Positions 29,518 to 38,126 of a DNA stretch of 64,000 nt are shown here, piece by piece (positions within the stretch are counted from its first letter, which is position 1; every line of letters starts with the position of its first letter). A model generated the notes under the pieces. It worked only from the letters and a program-made list of their open reading frames with translations. It was not told where the DNA came from and did no database searches. The stretch is taken from the NCBI GenBank assembly GCA_963754445.1, contig CAVWFT010000001.1:2294001-2358000 (forward strand), in the 5' to 3' direction. Source of the DNA: Bog-473 sp963754445. Lineage in GTDB: Bacteria > Actinomycetota > Acidimicrobiia > Acidimicrobiales > RAAP-2. The position numbers and the translations under genes are program-made.

Positions 29518-29988
29518 ATGCTGAAGAATCGAATCGCATTGGTCGCCGTCGCAGGCTCCGCTGCGTTGGTTCCCGTTGCTGGTATCACTGCCTTGACGGC
29601 CGCCCCGGCCGGTGCGGCAAAGGCTCCGACGGGTATCACATGCACGAAACTGGCCGGCAAGGTCAACACCACGACCGACGTCGCCAAGATCACGCTTTCG
29701 GGTTGCAGTGGCAAGACCGGTGGAACGGGCAAGAGCACCTCGTCCGCTTCCGCGACGACCAACACCACGACGTGGGCCAACGGCAAGAAGACCACGGTCA
29801 CTGAGTCCTACGCCTCCGGATCGGGCTGCGCTTCGGGCGACGTCACAGAAGACATCACCGGTTCCGTCACCGCGGACAACACCAAGAGCACGACGGTGGG
29901 CGCCGCAATCACCGCTACGGTGTGCTTCAACGGCACGACCGACAAGCTCAGCCTCCTGCCGGGCACGAAGTACGTCATCGCCGCCTAG
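29518..29988 (+). CDS. Small secreted protein, copy A
   Basis: I do not recognise this family. The 156-residue product has a clear Sec signal peptide (basic L-K-N-R, hydrophobic core, cleavage after A-P-A-G-A-A). The mature domain of about 120 residues is Thr/Ser/Gly-rich and probably all-beta. Four cysteines (in I-T-C-T-K, S-G-C-S-G, G-S-G-C-A and T-V-C-F-N) could form two disulfides. It ends K-Y-V-I-A-A. The paralogue at 31031-31501 differs at only four residues. AAGGAG precedes ATG 29518. The long conserved leader and strong terminator suggest high expression, as for a surface or released structural protein. Confidence 0.85.
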   Translation: MLKNRIALVAVAGSAALVPVAGITALTAAPAGAAKAPTGITCTKLAGKVNTTTDVAKITLSGCSGKTGGTGKSTSSASATTNTTTWANGKKTTVTESYASGSGCASGDVTEDITGSVTADNTKSTTVGAAITATVCFNGTTDKLSLLPGTKYVIAA

Positions 29989-30021
29989 TTCGCAAAACAA
30001 CTAGACGTTCCGTTTCACGTT

Positions 30022-30058
30022 CGAACGGGGGCTCGCCACACCGGCGAGCCCCCGTTCG
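30022..30058 (+). terminator. Strong hairpin terminator of secreted gene A
   Basis: CGAACGGGGGCTCGCC (30022-30037) pairs perfectly over 16 bases with 30043-30058 around a 5-nt loop ACACC, 33 bases after the stop. No clean T run follows, as is common in high-GC genomes. It is duplicated almost exactly after gene B. Confidence 0.85.
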
Positions 30059-30872
30059 TCGCGTCCAGCCGCAGTTGTGACCCTTGCTTCCCCATCCGTT
30101 CCTGACGGAGCGCTTCCGCCATGTACAAGGTCGGGCAAACGGGACGAACCGGCACGAGGAACAACCATGCCGAACGCCAAGTTGCGACGATGTCATCAAA
30201 CTGGATGACGTTGCCCATGCCACGTAACGACACCGGTCAGTGCGCACTCCGGATGCGCGCCGGACTCGGCGGTCCCCCAGAATCGATTTTCGCCGTGCGG
30301 AGGTTCACTCAGACAGAAGCTTGCACATCTCATCGAACGGCCGGGCAGACCTTCGCGCCCTTGCACCCGACGTCCGAAAGAATTCGTCGTGCGGGTGACA
30401 GTGCGCATTGGCTCAAAAGATCTCGCACGTGCGACATCCCTGAGCATGTCCCGAGCCGGGGGTCACCGACAGGTCAACGCTTTTGGGGCGCCCGGTCACG
30501 GTACGCGTGTATTCACCCGACAATCTGACTCCGTTTGCACCAACGTCGTGTCGAACGAGGTCGGACGGCTGGCTCACAGCCGATAACCAGGAGTGATCAC
30601 GGCTCTGCTGAGTGCGTTGCATGTGTCGCGCGTGCCAGGTCCCCTGGTTGGACTGGCCGATTCACGGAGTCAGTAATTTCTCGTGAACGGTTACCGGCGG
30701 GTAGCGATTCTCAGGAACCAAACCTGGGCGGCGTTTGGCGGGGCGCATCGACGACCCTGTGCGGGATCGTTGCTCAGGGAAGGCCGTCCACGCACAAGAA
30801 CCTCTGCGAATAACCCTTAGCCCCACACGAGTTTTTGCACTTCGTGGTGCGGATAGTGCTGCGTGGGGTGAA
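30059..30872. other. Spacer between the twin cassettes, no gene seen
   Basis: About 800 bases separate the terminator of cassette A from the promoter of cassette B. Open frames on both strands are short and not protein-like. The stretch does not obviously repeat the DNA upstream of cassette A, so the duplication covers only promoter to terminator. Confidence 0.4.
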
Positions 30873-30901
30873 TTGACAACTGTTCAACCACAGATGAAAC
30901 T
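30873..30901 (+). promoter_or_regulatory. Candidate promoter of secreted protein gene B
   Basis: TTGACA (30873-30878), 17 bases, then GAAACT (30896-30901). It aligns with the promoter of copy A at the -35 hexamer, the spacer length and the final ACT, while most other bases differ. Downstream the two leaders share the run GGGGGGGAGCATC and the stretch GGATTCTCC before the Shine-Dalgarno. Confidence 0.5.
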
Positions 30902-31030
30902 CACGACGCTCTCACTTCGAGTGAGGCACGTAGGGGCTTCGGCCAGAACAAAAGGGGGGGAGCATCCCGTGGGAGTTGTCATCGCTTGCGGATTCTCCTC
31001 GCGTCAATAACTAACTCAAGGAGAACATTA

Positions 31031-31501
31031 GTGCTTAAGAATCGAATCGCTCTGGTCGCCGTCGCCGGCTCCGCTGCGTTGGTTCCCGTTGCAGGCATCG
31101 CTGCCCTCACGGCCGCCCCGGCCGGTGCGGCGAAGGCCCCGACGGGCATCACCTGCACGAAGCTGGCCGGCAAGGTCAACACGACGACTGACGTCGCCAA
31201 GATCACGCTTTCGGGTTGCAACGGCAAGACCGGTGGAACCGGCAAGAGCACCTCCTCCGCGTCAGCCACGAGCAACACGACGACGTGGGCCAACGGCAAG
31301 AAGACCACGGTCACTGAGTCCTACGCCTCCGGGTCGGGCTGCGCCGCGGGCGACGTCACCGAGGACATCACCGGTTCCGTCACCGCGGACAACACCAAGA
31401 GCACGACGGTGGGCGCCGCAATCACGGCCACGGTGTGCTTCAACGGCACGACCGACAAGCTCAGCCTCCTGCCGGGCACGAAGTACGTCATCGCCGCCTA
31501 G
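31031..31501 (+). CDS. Small secreted protein, copy B
   Basis: This is a 156-residue exported protein, 152 residues identical to copy A (29518-29988). The differences are Thr/Ala in the signal peptide and Ser/Asn, Thr/Ser and Ser/Ala in the mature part. Codons differ silently at many third positions, so the copies are not brand new and the protein sequence has been held constant. All four cysteines are kept. The start is GTG 31031 where copy A has ATG, after AAGGAGAAC, perhaps lowering translation. Function unknown. Confidence 0.85.
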   Translation: MLKNRIALVAVAGSAALVPVAGIAALTAAPAGAAKAPTGITCTKLAGKVNTTTDVAKITLSGCNGKTGGTGKSTSSASATSNTTTWANGKKTTVTESYASGSGCAAGDVTEDITGSVTADNTKSTTVGAAITATVCFNGTTDKLSLLPGTKYVIAA

Positions 31502-31534
31502 TTCGCAACACAACTAGACGTTCCGTTTCACACG

Positions 31535-31571
31535 CGAACGGGGGCTCGCCACAGCGGCGGGCCCCCGTTCG
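31535..31571 (+). terminator. Strong hairpin terminator of secreted gene B
   Basis: The left arm 31535-31550 is identical to that of the first terminator. The right arm 31556-31571 pairs over 16 positions with one G-T wobble, with loop ACAGC. It lies 33 bases after the stop, the same distance as in cassette A. Confidence 0.85.
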
Positions 31572-31651
31572 TCGCGTCCGGGCCCGTTTCCTCCACGGGC
31601 TGCGGGTGAAACCTGGTGCACACTATCGTGCGCTGGATCGTGTCTCGCGGT

Positions 31652-32698
31652 TCAGGGTGCTGCCGGGACCTGCCAGTCGGCGAGATCGGTGCTGCGGGCG
31701 ATGCCGATGCGAGCGTGGCCCCACCCGCCGAACATCGAGAGCTCGGTGCTGCCGGCGTACGTGAGGTAGTCCTCTCCCCCGGGCCCCACGCAGAGGAAGG
31801 CCGAGTTGGCGTGTTCGAAGCCGACGCTGGAGATTCCCGGCCCGGTGTTGAAGGCCTGGCTCGGCAGTGCGAGCTCCGTCCCCGTCGACCAGTGCAACCA
31901 CGTCGTCGGGTCGGCGGGATCACCGCCGCTCAGGGTAAAGAGGAAGGGCTGGTCCAACGTGTTGGACGTGGCCACCAGGTGCCAGTTGCCGTCGACGGTG
32001 AGGAACTCGTAGTTCTCGACGGTGTCGCCGTAGACGACGATGTCGGGTCGGCCGACGAGGTGGAACGTTCCGGAGAGGTTCGGCGCCCAGGCGATCTCGA
32101 AATGCTGGGTGGTGGTCCCGGCCTTGAAGCCCAGGATCACCCCGTGTCCCGTGAAGGCGAGAGCGGCGTCGATCATGCGATGGGCCAGACCATGTCCGAG
32201 TGGGTGGGCCGAGGACCAGGACTCGAGGGACGTGCCGGCACTGACGCGGTACTCGAGACCCGTGGGTGTCTGATAGGTCACGACGAACTGCCCCTCCGGG
32301 TCGCGCACGATGTCCGGCGACGCGGCGTCGGTGGCGATGATCTTCGGTCTCGACCAGTGCCGCAGGTCGGGACTCTGCGCCACGGCCACGGCAAACCGGA
32401 CATGGGGAGCCCGACGAATCTGCGTCATGTCGCTGAAGAGCATGTGCCACGACCCCCCGGACCACTGGAGCGCCTGATCCTTCACCCCGATGTCGCCGTA
32501 CGACAGGATCGGGTTACGCAGGGCACTCCAGTCCATGGAGGTGGGGGGCCGGCCGACGATGCAGTCGTGGTCCTGGCCCGGTGCCACGACCGCAGAGGCC
32601 GTGCCAGGGGTGAAGCCGAACAGGGTCAACGCCGCGATGACCACCAGGAACCGCGTTGCGGTCCGGATGGCGCCCGACCAGCTACCCGAGCCCGACAC
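31652..32698 (-). CDS. Secreted five-bladed beta-propeller protein (GH43/62-like)
   Basis: This is an exported 348-residue protein with a signal peptide ending G-T-A-S-A. The mature part reads as a five-bladed glycosidase propeller: repeated W/F-x-M-L-F-S-D, A-V-A-x-S-P-D-L-x-H-W and A-R-S-T-D-L-A-D-W blade motifs. S-P-D-I-V and Y-E-F occur where GH43/GH62-like enzymes carry catalytic acids. It may cleave or bind arabinose- or xylose-containing glycans outside the cell. I cannot confirm all three catalytic acids, so a binding-only role is possible. Its start overlaps the end of the MFS gene by 17 bases, implying one operon. Confidence 0.65.
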   Translation of the reverse strand: MSGSGSWSGAIRTATRFLVVIAALTLFGFTPGTASAVVAPGQDHDCIVGRPPTSMDWSALRNPILSYGDIGVKDQALQWSGGSWHMLFSDMTQIRRAPHVRFAVAVAQSPDLRHWSRPKIIATDAASPDIVRDPEGQFVVTYQTPTGLEYRVSAGTSLESWSSAHPLGHGLAHRMIDAALAFTGHGVILGFKAGTTTQHFEIAWAPNLSGTFHLVGRPDIVVYGDTVENYEFLTVDGNWHLVATSNTLDQPFLFTLSGGDPADPTTWLHWSTGTELALPSQAFNTGPGISSVGFEHANSAFLCVGPGGEDYLTYAGSTELSMFGGWGHARIGIARSTDLADWQVPAAP

Positions 32699-34279
32699 CG
32701 TCGAGAGGCGCCGCAGGCGTGATGTCCGGAAGCCGGCGCATCCGAAACGAGTTGGCGAAGCCGAGAAGTCCGGCGACGGTCGGGACGAGGAGCGCGAACT
32801 GCAAGGAACGGTTCCGGGCCTCGGTGTTGACGTCGAGTATTGCGCTCTGGACGTGTGGTGGTTCGCCGGCGATCTGCTTCTGGAGCTCGGTGTTGCTCAT
32901 GATCTCCGCGTCGGTTTCCAGTTTGGAGGCGATCTGCTGTTGCTGGGCGGGCGGTATGGCGGGGTTCGAGTACGTCAGGTGAGTGAAGCTCAGCGCCAAG
33001 ACCCAGAGCATGAGGCCGCCGGCGACGGCGAGCCCGAACGACAGGCCGAAGGAGCCGGCGGCCGAGTTCACTCCCGCAGCCTCACTGACACGTTCCTCTG
33101 CGATGGGGGCAAGGGTGAAGTTGTTGAGCTGAGACACGAGGAGCCCCAGACCGGAGCCGCAGACCAAGAGCGGGATCACGAGGTACCAGCCCGAATCGAC
33201 CCTCGGCACGAGCGGGATGATGGCGGCGATACCCACAGTGGTCAGGGTGAAGCCTGCCAGCACGATGTTGGCCGGGCGCCGCTTGCCGGCTTTGCGCCCG
33301 GCGAGCAGTGCCATCGCGAACATGGAGAGGGAAAGCGGCGCCAGCGAGAGTCCGGCCTGCATGGCGTTGTACTCGAGCGTCATCTGCAAGAAGAGGGGCA
33401 GGGCGATCATGGCCCCACCAAGGGTGATCTGCTGCAGCATCTGCTGTGAAATACCGATGCGAAAGTTCAGGTGCTTGAACAGATCGGGATCGAGCAGGGT
33501 GGGCTTGCCCCGGCGCTTGCGCTGGACGAGCCAATAGGCCAGCGCAGCGAGTGTCACGGCCCCGATGGCGATGATGAGGCCGACGTAGGCGCCGCCCTCC
33601 TGCCAGACCAGGATGCCGAGGACGACGCCACCCATGCCCACGACGGAGAAGAGCGCGCCCACGAGGTCGATCTTGCGGCTTCCGGTGTAGGGGACGTCCT
33701 TGACGAGGCGGATCTGGGACAACACCACCAAGATGATGACGACCTCGAGGCCGAACCCGACACGCCACGACATGTAGGTGGTCACGAACCCGCCGAGGAG
33801 CGGGCCGACGGCGGCGGCGATGGCTGCCGCAGCCCCGACCAAGGCGTAGGTCTTCTTCTGGGCGGCTCCGGTGAAATTGCCGTGGATGAGTGACTGCATG
33901 GCCGGCAACAGAGGGAGGCACCGAGGCCGCCGATGATGGCCCAGAAGAAGATGACTGTCGTCAGGTTCTGGGTGAGCGTCATCGCCAGCGCGCCGACCGC
34001 GTAGGCGAGCAGGCCGATCACATAGGCCCGTTTGCGGCCGATGAGATCACCCATCTTCGAGTTGATGAGAATGAACGCGGCGGAGACCAACGCCTCGAGG
34101 GCGATCGCCGACTGGACGCCGCTCGCCGTCGTGTGGAGGTCCCGCACCACGGCCGATATCGACACGTTCATGAACGACGTATCGACCACCAGCACGAACA
34201 TCGCCGCCGCCAGCAGATAGGCCAGCCGCGGGCTCGCCCCGGCGTCCGGCTGCACGGCGTCATCCGGTTCGGTGCTCAT
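32682..34279 (-). pseudogene. MFS drug-exporter-like transporter (DHA2, 14-TM), one frameshift
   Basis: This is a multidrug-type proton antiporter of the DHA2 family, about 530 residues. The first half (from ATG 34279) has motif A as G-D-L-I-G-R-K-R after TM2 and V-V-D-T-S-F-M-N-V-S in TM1. The rest contains G-P-L-L-G-G-F (motif C region) and the remaining helices. A one-base deletion near 33912 separates the halves; one added C restores A-S-L-L-L-P-A-M-Q-S. Downstream sequence is fully coherent, so the break is recent or a consensus error. If the break is real, the transporter is dead. It is in an operon with the secreted propeller gene. Confidence 0.8.
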
Positions 34280-34450
34280 GGCGCTACCGGACGATAGTCG
34301 GGGTGTCCTTGGATTTCTCCGGGTGGTTCGACGGCGGCGCGAACGTTGGGCACGGGGAGGACCTGTTCACACTCCCTCGTGCCTTCCCCACCGCGCTGAC
34401 GGCGGGGGCCGGACCTCGCTAAGTCGAGATCTGACCAAAGATTCGCTCCA

Positions 34451-34858
34451 TCAGGCGAGGATCTTGGCCTTCTGCGCCTCGAACTCGGCGTCGGTCAGGA
34501 CACCCTGGCTCTTGAGGTCGGCCAGCTTCGCGAGCTGCGAGGCGGTGTCGTCGCCCGAGGTCCCGGCGGCCTGTCGCACGTACTGGTCGAAGGCCTTTTG
34601 CTGCTGGGCCGCCTGCTCGGCCGCCCGTTCGTGCATCTTGCCGCCCCGGGCGATCAGGTACACGAACACGCCGAGGAACGGCAGAATGATGACAAAGATG
34701 CACCAGAGCGCCTTGGCGACGCCACCCATGTCATGGCTACGGAAGATGTCCACGAACACCGTGATCAACAACCAGATCCAGATGACGAAGAGGAAGAAGT
34801 AGAGCATCGTCAGGAAGAAATCGAGAATCGGGTATTGGTAGCTGGCTGTAATCATCAT
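34451..34858 (-). CDS. PLDc_N-SHOCT membrane protein
   Basis: This 135-residue protein has an N-terminal hydrophobic helix (F-F-L-F-V-I-W-I-W-L-L-I-T-V-F), a second helix with the PLDc_N motif A-L-W-C-I-F-V-I-I-L-P-F-L-G-V-F-V-Y-L-I, and a charged linker. The C-terminal SHOCT domain reads L-A-D-L-K-S-Q-G-V-L-T-D-A-E-F-E-A-Q-K. SHOCT is a short oligomerisation or anchoring module found at the C-terminus of diverse proteins. No enzyme domain is present. A near-copy of the SHOCT element is in the next gene at 34985-35278. Confidence 0.85.
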   Translation of the reverse strand: MMITASYQYPILDFFLTMLYFFLFVIWIWLLITVFVDIFRSHDMGGVAKALWCIFVIILPFLGVFVYLIARGGKMHERAAEQAAQQQKAFDQYVRQAAGTSGDDTASQLAKLADLKSQGVLTDAEFEAQKAKILA

Positions 34859-34984
34859 TGACTCCTTGGTCGGTGGGCGATTCTGGGTTTTGCGCGGCGC
34901 AACTGACGCCGGCTCGTTACCCCCTCAGCTGTCTTCACTACGACAGCTCACTCTTCTTCGGGTCAGAACCTATTCTGGACTGGC

Positions 34985-35278
34985 TCAGGACGCCAGGACC
35001 CTCGCCTTCTGCGCCTCGAATTCGGCGTCGGTGAGGACACCCTGAGCTTTGAGTGCGGCGAGGTCCTTCAGCTGCGCAATCGGGTCAGGGGCGGCCGCGG
35101 GAGGTGGTTGCGCGGCATATTGGGGCTGAGGCTGGGCGTACTGCGGTTGTTGCTGAGCGTACTGCTGGTCTTCCTGCTGAGCCCAGCGATTCTGCTGCCG
35201 GCGCGACACCCGGTTCGATACCGCGGTCGCCGTCCCGGCGATAGCAGCGGTGCGAGCAAGACCGCGGAGAAGTGGCAC
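34985..35278 (-). CDS. SHOCT-domain protein with Q/Y/P-rich linker
   Basis: This is a 97-residue protein. The N-terminal third is basic and weakly hydrophobic (A-R-T-A-A-I-A-G-T-A-T-A), the middle is a Q-Y-A-Q-P repeat linker, and the SHOCT domain L-A-A-L-K-A-Q-G-V-L-T-D-A-E-F-E-A-Q-K ends the protein. The SHOCT helix is nearly identical to that of 34451-34858, suggesting the two may associate. Function unknown. Confidence 0.85.
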   Translation of the reverse strand: MPLLRGLARTAAIAGTATAVSNRVSRRQQNRWAQQEDQQYAQQQPQYAQPQPQYAAQPPPAAAPDPIAQLKDLAALKAQGVLTDAEFEAQKARVLAS

Positions 35279-35300
35279 TGAGTGGTCCTTTCTTTCGGGA

Positions 35301-35738
35301 TCAGGCCTCGGCGGCGTCGAGCGCCGCGACGAGGTCGTCCTGGGGGATATAGCCGGCAGCCACGAGTTGGGCCTCGCCGCGACGCAACGCTTGGACGAAG
35401 GGAGTCGCCCAACGGTTCTCGAAGATCAAGATCCCCGCCGAGGATCCCGGCTCGATCACCGAAGCCGCCTCGGAGAGATCACTCTCGGCCAACAGTCCCG
35501 ACGACGCACCGGCGAAGACGGCGAGGTCGAATTGCCCGTCGTGGTCGATGTCCTGGAGTTCGAGCGCCTCCACGGAGCCATCGGAGTCTCGTTTCACGAA
35601 CATCAGATCGAGGATGCGAATGACGCCACGCTCGACGAGGTCGAGCAGCGCGGCGAACCCTTCGCCTGTCATCCTGTTTCCGGGGAACTCGACGATCAGA
35701 TAGCTGATCGGGCCCAAAGCAGTCGCTTCGTCAGCCAT
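35301..35738 (-). CDS. DUF6325 family protein
   Basis: This 145-residue soluble protein matches DUF6325. It starts L-G-P-I-S-Y-L-I-V-E-F-P-G-N, then G-E-G-F-A-A-L-L-D-L-V-E-R-G-V-I-R-I-L-D-L, and contains E-P-G-S-S-A-G-I-L-I-F-E-N-R-W-A. It ends with a short SHOCT-like helix (A-G-Y-I-P-Q-D-D-L-V-A-A-L). The family resembles the DUF1269 stress-linked proteins, one of which is encoded at 36562. It probably lies in one transcript upstream of the SHOCT gene (22-base gap). Confidence 0.8.
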   Translation of the reverse strand: MADEATALGPISYLIVEFPGNRMTGEGFAALLDLVERGVIRILDLMFVKRDSDGSVEALELQDIDHDGQFDLAVFAGASSGLLAESDLSEAASVIEPGSSAGILIFENRWATPFVQALRRGEAQLVAAGYIPQDDLVAALDAAEA

Positions 35739-36088
35739 TTCGTGACTCCTTCACACGATCAACACTTTGCCTGAAGTGTGACCCCGAAGAAAGGAGAAGA
35801 ATAGGGACAAAAGTCCCGGCGCTCCAATGTGACGCCGGAGCGAATGGATTGTCCGACGTTCCAACCTGAAAGTGACTTGAGAGCACGGGTCTTCCTGCCG
35901 GTGCACAGCGGGACAGCGTCGCGTTCTGCAGCGTGCGCAGGTTCCGGGTCGTCTCGTCTGGAGCACTGATTGATCCCAAATCCTTCAGACCCCTTCCATT
36001 TGTGATTGCGCCGGTGTATACCAACAACAGCGAGAGCAATTGCGCTGCACGTTGCCGCGCGATCAGCACGCAGGGGTGGAGGTTCGAC

Positions 36089-36503
36089 ATGAACGAACGG
36101 GGCCACGGCTGGATCATCTTCGCTTCCATCATCTTGGGAGTGGCCGGCATCATGCGCATCTTCGATGCCATTTGGGCGTTCCGCTACCACGGGGTCGTGC
36201 CACAGAACCTCGAAGATGCCCTCTTCGGTACGCAGCCTCAAGACGTACGGCTGGGTCTATCTGATCATCGGCATCATCTTGATTCTGTGCTCGCTCGCGG
36301 TGATGGGACGCTCGCAGCTTGGGCGCTGGGTCGGCGTGGCCGCGGGTGCCATCGGCGCCATCAGTGCCATCTGGTGGATGCCCTACTACCCGATCTGGTC
36401 TTTGACCTATATCGCCCTCGGCGTGATCGTGATCTACGCACTGACCGCCTACGGTGCCCCGGCCGAGACGACGCTCAGTCCACAAGAGCTCAGCCGCATC
36501 TAA
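36089..36503 (+). pseudogene. DUF7144-like small membrane protein, one frameshift
   Basis: This four-helix membrane protein of about 138 residues resembles the DUF7144 family. Helix 1 carries G-W-I-I-F-A-S-I-I-L-G-V-A-G-I-M-R-I-F-D-A-I-W. Helix 2 begins T-Y-G-W-V-Y-L-I-I-G-I-I-L. W-W-M-P-Y-Y-P-I-W lies before the last helix. One extra C near 36232 in gtacgcagcctc shifts the frame; removing it restores F-G-T-S-L-K-T-Y-G-W. GGAGG lies just upstream of ATG 36089. It is followed 58 bases on by a DUF1269 gene. Confidence 0.7.
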
Positions 36504-36561
36504 CCGAACACTACACTTGGCCGGCTCTCGTGCCGGATACAACCCGAGAAGGAGCACAGGC

Positions 36562-37095
36562 ATGGCCATCGATACTCTCTTCGTCTACTGCGGCGTCTAC
36601 AGCGACCCCAAGGATGCTCTCGAGGATTACGAGGGCGTCAAGGAGCTTCACACCAAGGCCAACCTGATCGACTCCTACGACGCGGCCGTCATCGAACGCG
36701 ATCACAAGGGCAAGGTCAAGATCGTCAAGAAGCACGAGACCCCGACCCGCGTCGGCGGCGTGCTCGGTGGCGGACTCGGGCTCGCGACCGGTGTGGTCAT
36801 CGTCCTGTTTCCCGCGGCCGCCATCGGCGGTGGCCTGTTGCTCGGTACGACCGCAGGCGGGGCGCTGCTCGGCGCGCTCGCTGGACATGCGGTTGCCGGC
36901 ATGAGCCGCGGCGACCTCAAGGATCTCGGCGAATCCCTCGACGAGGGTGAGGCTGGCCTCGTCGTCGTGGCCGTCTCGGACATGCAGGCCAAGGTCCGCT
37001 CTGCGATGGCGAGGGCTCACAAGGTCGAGGAGAAGCAACTGAAGGTGGACCAAAAGGAGCTCGAAGCAGACGCCGCAGAGGGACAGACTGCGTAA
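36562..37095 (+). CDS. DUF1269 domain protein
   Basis: This 177-residue protein has the DUF1269 pattern. A ferredoxin-like alpha/beta start (A-I-D-T-L-F-V-Y-C-G-V-Y) is followed by a central glycine-rich membrane-inserting segment of about 60 residues (L-G-G-G-L-G-L-A-T-G-V-V-I). A second alpha/beta unit ends L-V-V-V-A-V-S-D. Family members occur near stress genes; no biochemical role is established. AGAAGGAG precedes ATG 36562. It lies between the DUF7144-like gene and ppk2, all rightward. Confidence 0.85.
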   Translation: MAIDTLFVYCGVYSDPKDALEDYEGVKELHTKANLIDSYDAAVIERDHKGKVKIVKKHETPTRVGGVLGGGLGLATGVVIVLFPAAAIGGGLLLGTTAGGALLGALAGHAVAGMSRGDLKDLGESLDEGEAGLVVVAVSDMQAKVRSAMARAHKVEEKQLKVDQKELEADAAEGQTA

Positions 37096-37314
37096 GTCTG
37101 CGTCGTTCGCAGGTGGCCATGCATGCCATGGACGCAGGTCGCATCGAGCAGGATCCCCGCTCGAGCTCTGGCACGAGTATTTTGGGGCTTTGACCTCGAG
37201 AATTCGAGCAGCAGCATATTCCTCGGTATTCAATTTCGTCGTTTCACCGTTGACGGTCTGAGAAGAACCACCGAAGGCCCGCTGCCGTCACAGTGGAGAG
37301 AGCCGTTGACCAAG

Positions 37315-38082
37315 ATGCGACGTAAGGACTACGAGGGGGAACTCCGCTCCCTCCAGGTCGAACTCGTGCAGATGCAGCGTTGGATCGTCCAGAAGCAGGC
37401 CAAGGTGTGCATCGTGTTCGAAGGCCGGGACACCGCTGGGAAGGGTGGCGTCATCAAGCGGCTTACCGAGCGGGTCAGCCCCCGCGTCTTCCGGGTCGTG
37501 GCGTTGCCTGCGCCGACCGACCGCGAGCGCTCACAGATGTACCTCCAGCGCTACATCCCCCACCTCCCAGCCGGAGGCGAGGTCGTGATCTTCGATCGCA
37601 GCTGGTACAACCGCGCCGGGGTCGAGCCGGTCATGGGCTTTTGTACCCAAGAGGAGTCAGCCCGATTTCTCGAGCTCGTTCCCTTTGTCGAGCAGGCGAT
37701 CGTCGACTCGGGTGTCATCCTGCTCAAATACTGGCTCGAAGTGAGCCAGGAGGAGCAGACACGGCGTTTGACGGCCCGCATCGACGACGGCCGCAAGACC
37801 TGGAAGCTGTCACAGATGGACCTCGAGTCTTACAGCCGCTGGTACGACTACTCGCGGGCCCGCGACGCGATGTTCGCCGCCACCGACACCGAAGCGGCGC
37901 CGTGGTACGTCGCCGACTCCAATGACAAACGGCGGGCCCGCCTGAACATCATCAGGCACATTCTCGAGCTGGTTCCCTACGAGCACGAGCAGATGGCGCC
38001 CGTCCTGCTGCCCTCACGCCAGAAGAGGGGCGACTATCGAGAGCCGACCACGCACCCGCACCAGGTGCCGTCGCACTTCTAG
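37315..38082 (+). CDS. ppk2: Polyphosphate kinase 2 (PPK2)
   Basis: This kinase uses polyphosphate and nucleotides; PPK2 enzymes convert GDP/ADP to GTP/ATP or the reverse. In 255 residues it has Walker A GRDTAGKGG (37-45), the D-R-S-W-Y-N-R lid element, and L-K-Y-W-L-E-V-S-Q-E-E-Q. The sequence Y-D-Y-S-R-A-R-D-A-M-F and W-Y-V-A-D-S-N-D-K-R-R-A-R motifs complete the class I pattern. The start is ATG 37315; an in-frame upstream extension to 37123 has no family features. It ends at the bidirectional hairpin before the lipid kinase gene. Confidence 0.92.
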   Translation: MRRKDYEGELRSLQVELVQMQRWIVQKQAKVCIVFEGRDTAGKGGVIKRLTERVSPRVFRVVALPAPTDRERSQMYLQRYIPHLPAGGEVVIFDRSWYNRAGVEPVMGFCTQEESARFLELVPFVEQAIVDSGVILLKYWLEVSQEEQTRRLTARIDDGRKTWKLSQMDLESYSRWYDYSRARDAMFAATDTEAAPWYVADSNDKRRARLNIIRHILELVPYEHEQMAPVLLPSRQKRGDYREPTTHPHQVPSHF

Positions 38083-38102
38083 GCCGGGTGAGACACCGGC
38101 CT
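38081..38102. terminator. Bidirectional terminator between ppk2 and lipid kinase
   Basis: AGGCCGGGTG and CACCGGCCT form a 9-bp stem with one bulged G around a loop of about three bases, in the 44-base gap between two converging genes. It begins inside the ppk2 stop codon. Its position and symmetry suit termination in both directions. Confidence 0.6.
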
Positions 38103-38126
38103 TGAAATGAAATGTGTTGCCTCGAA

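Noticed and set aside
30059..30872. A third copy of the small secreted protein in the spacer
   Set aside because: No frame contains the signal peptide or cysteine pattern, and the leader and terminator blocks are absent.
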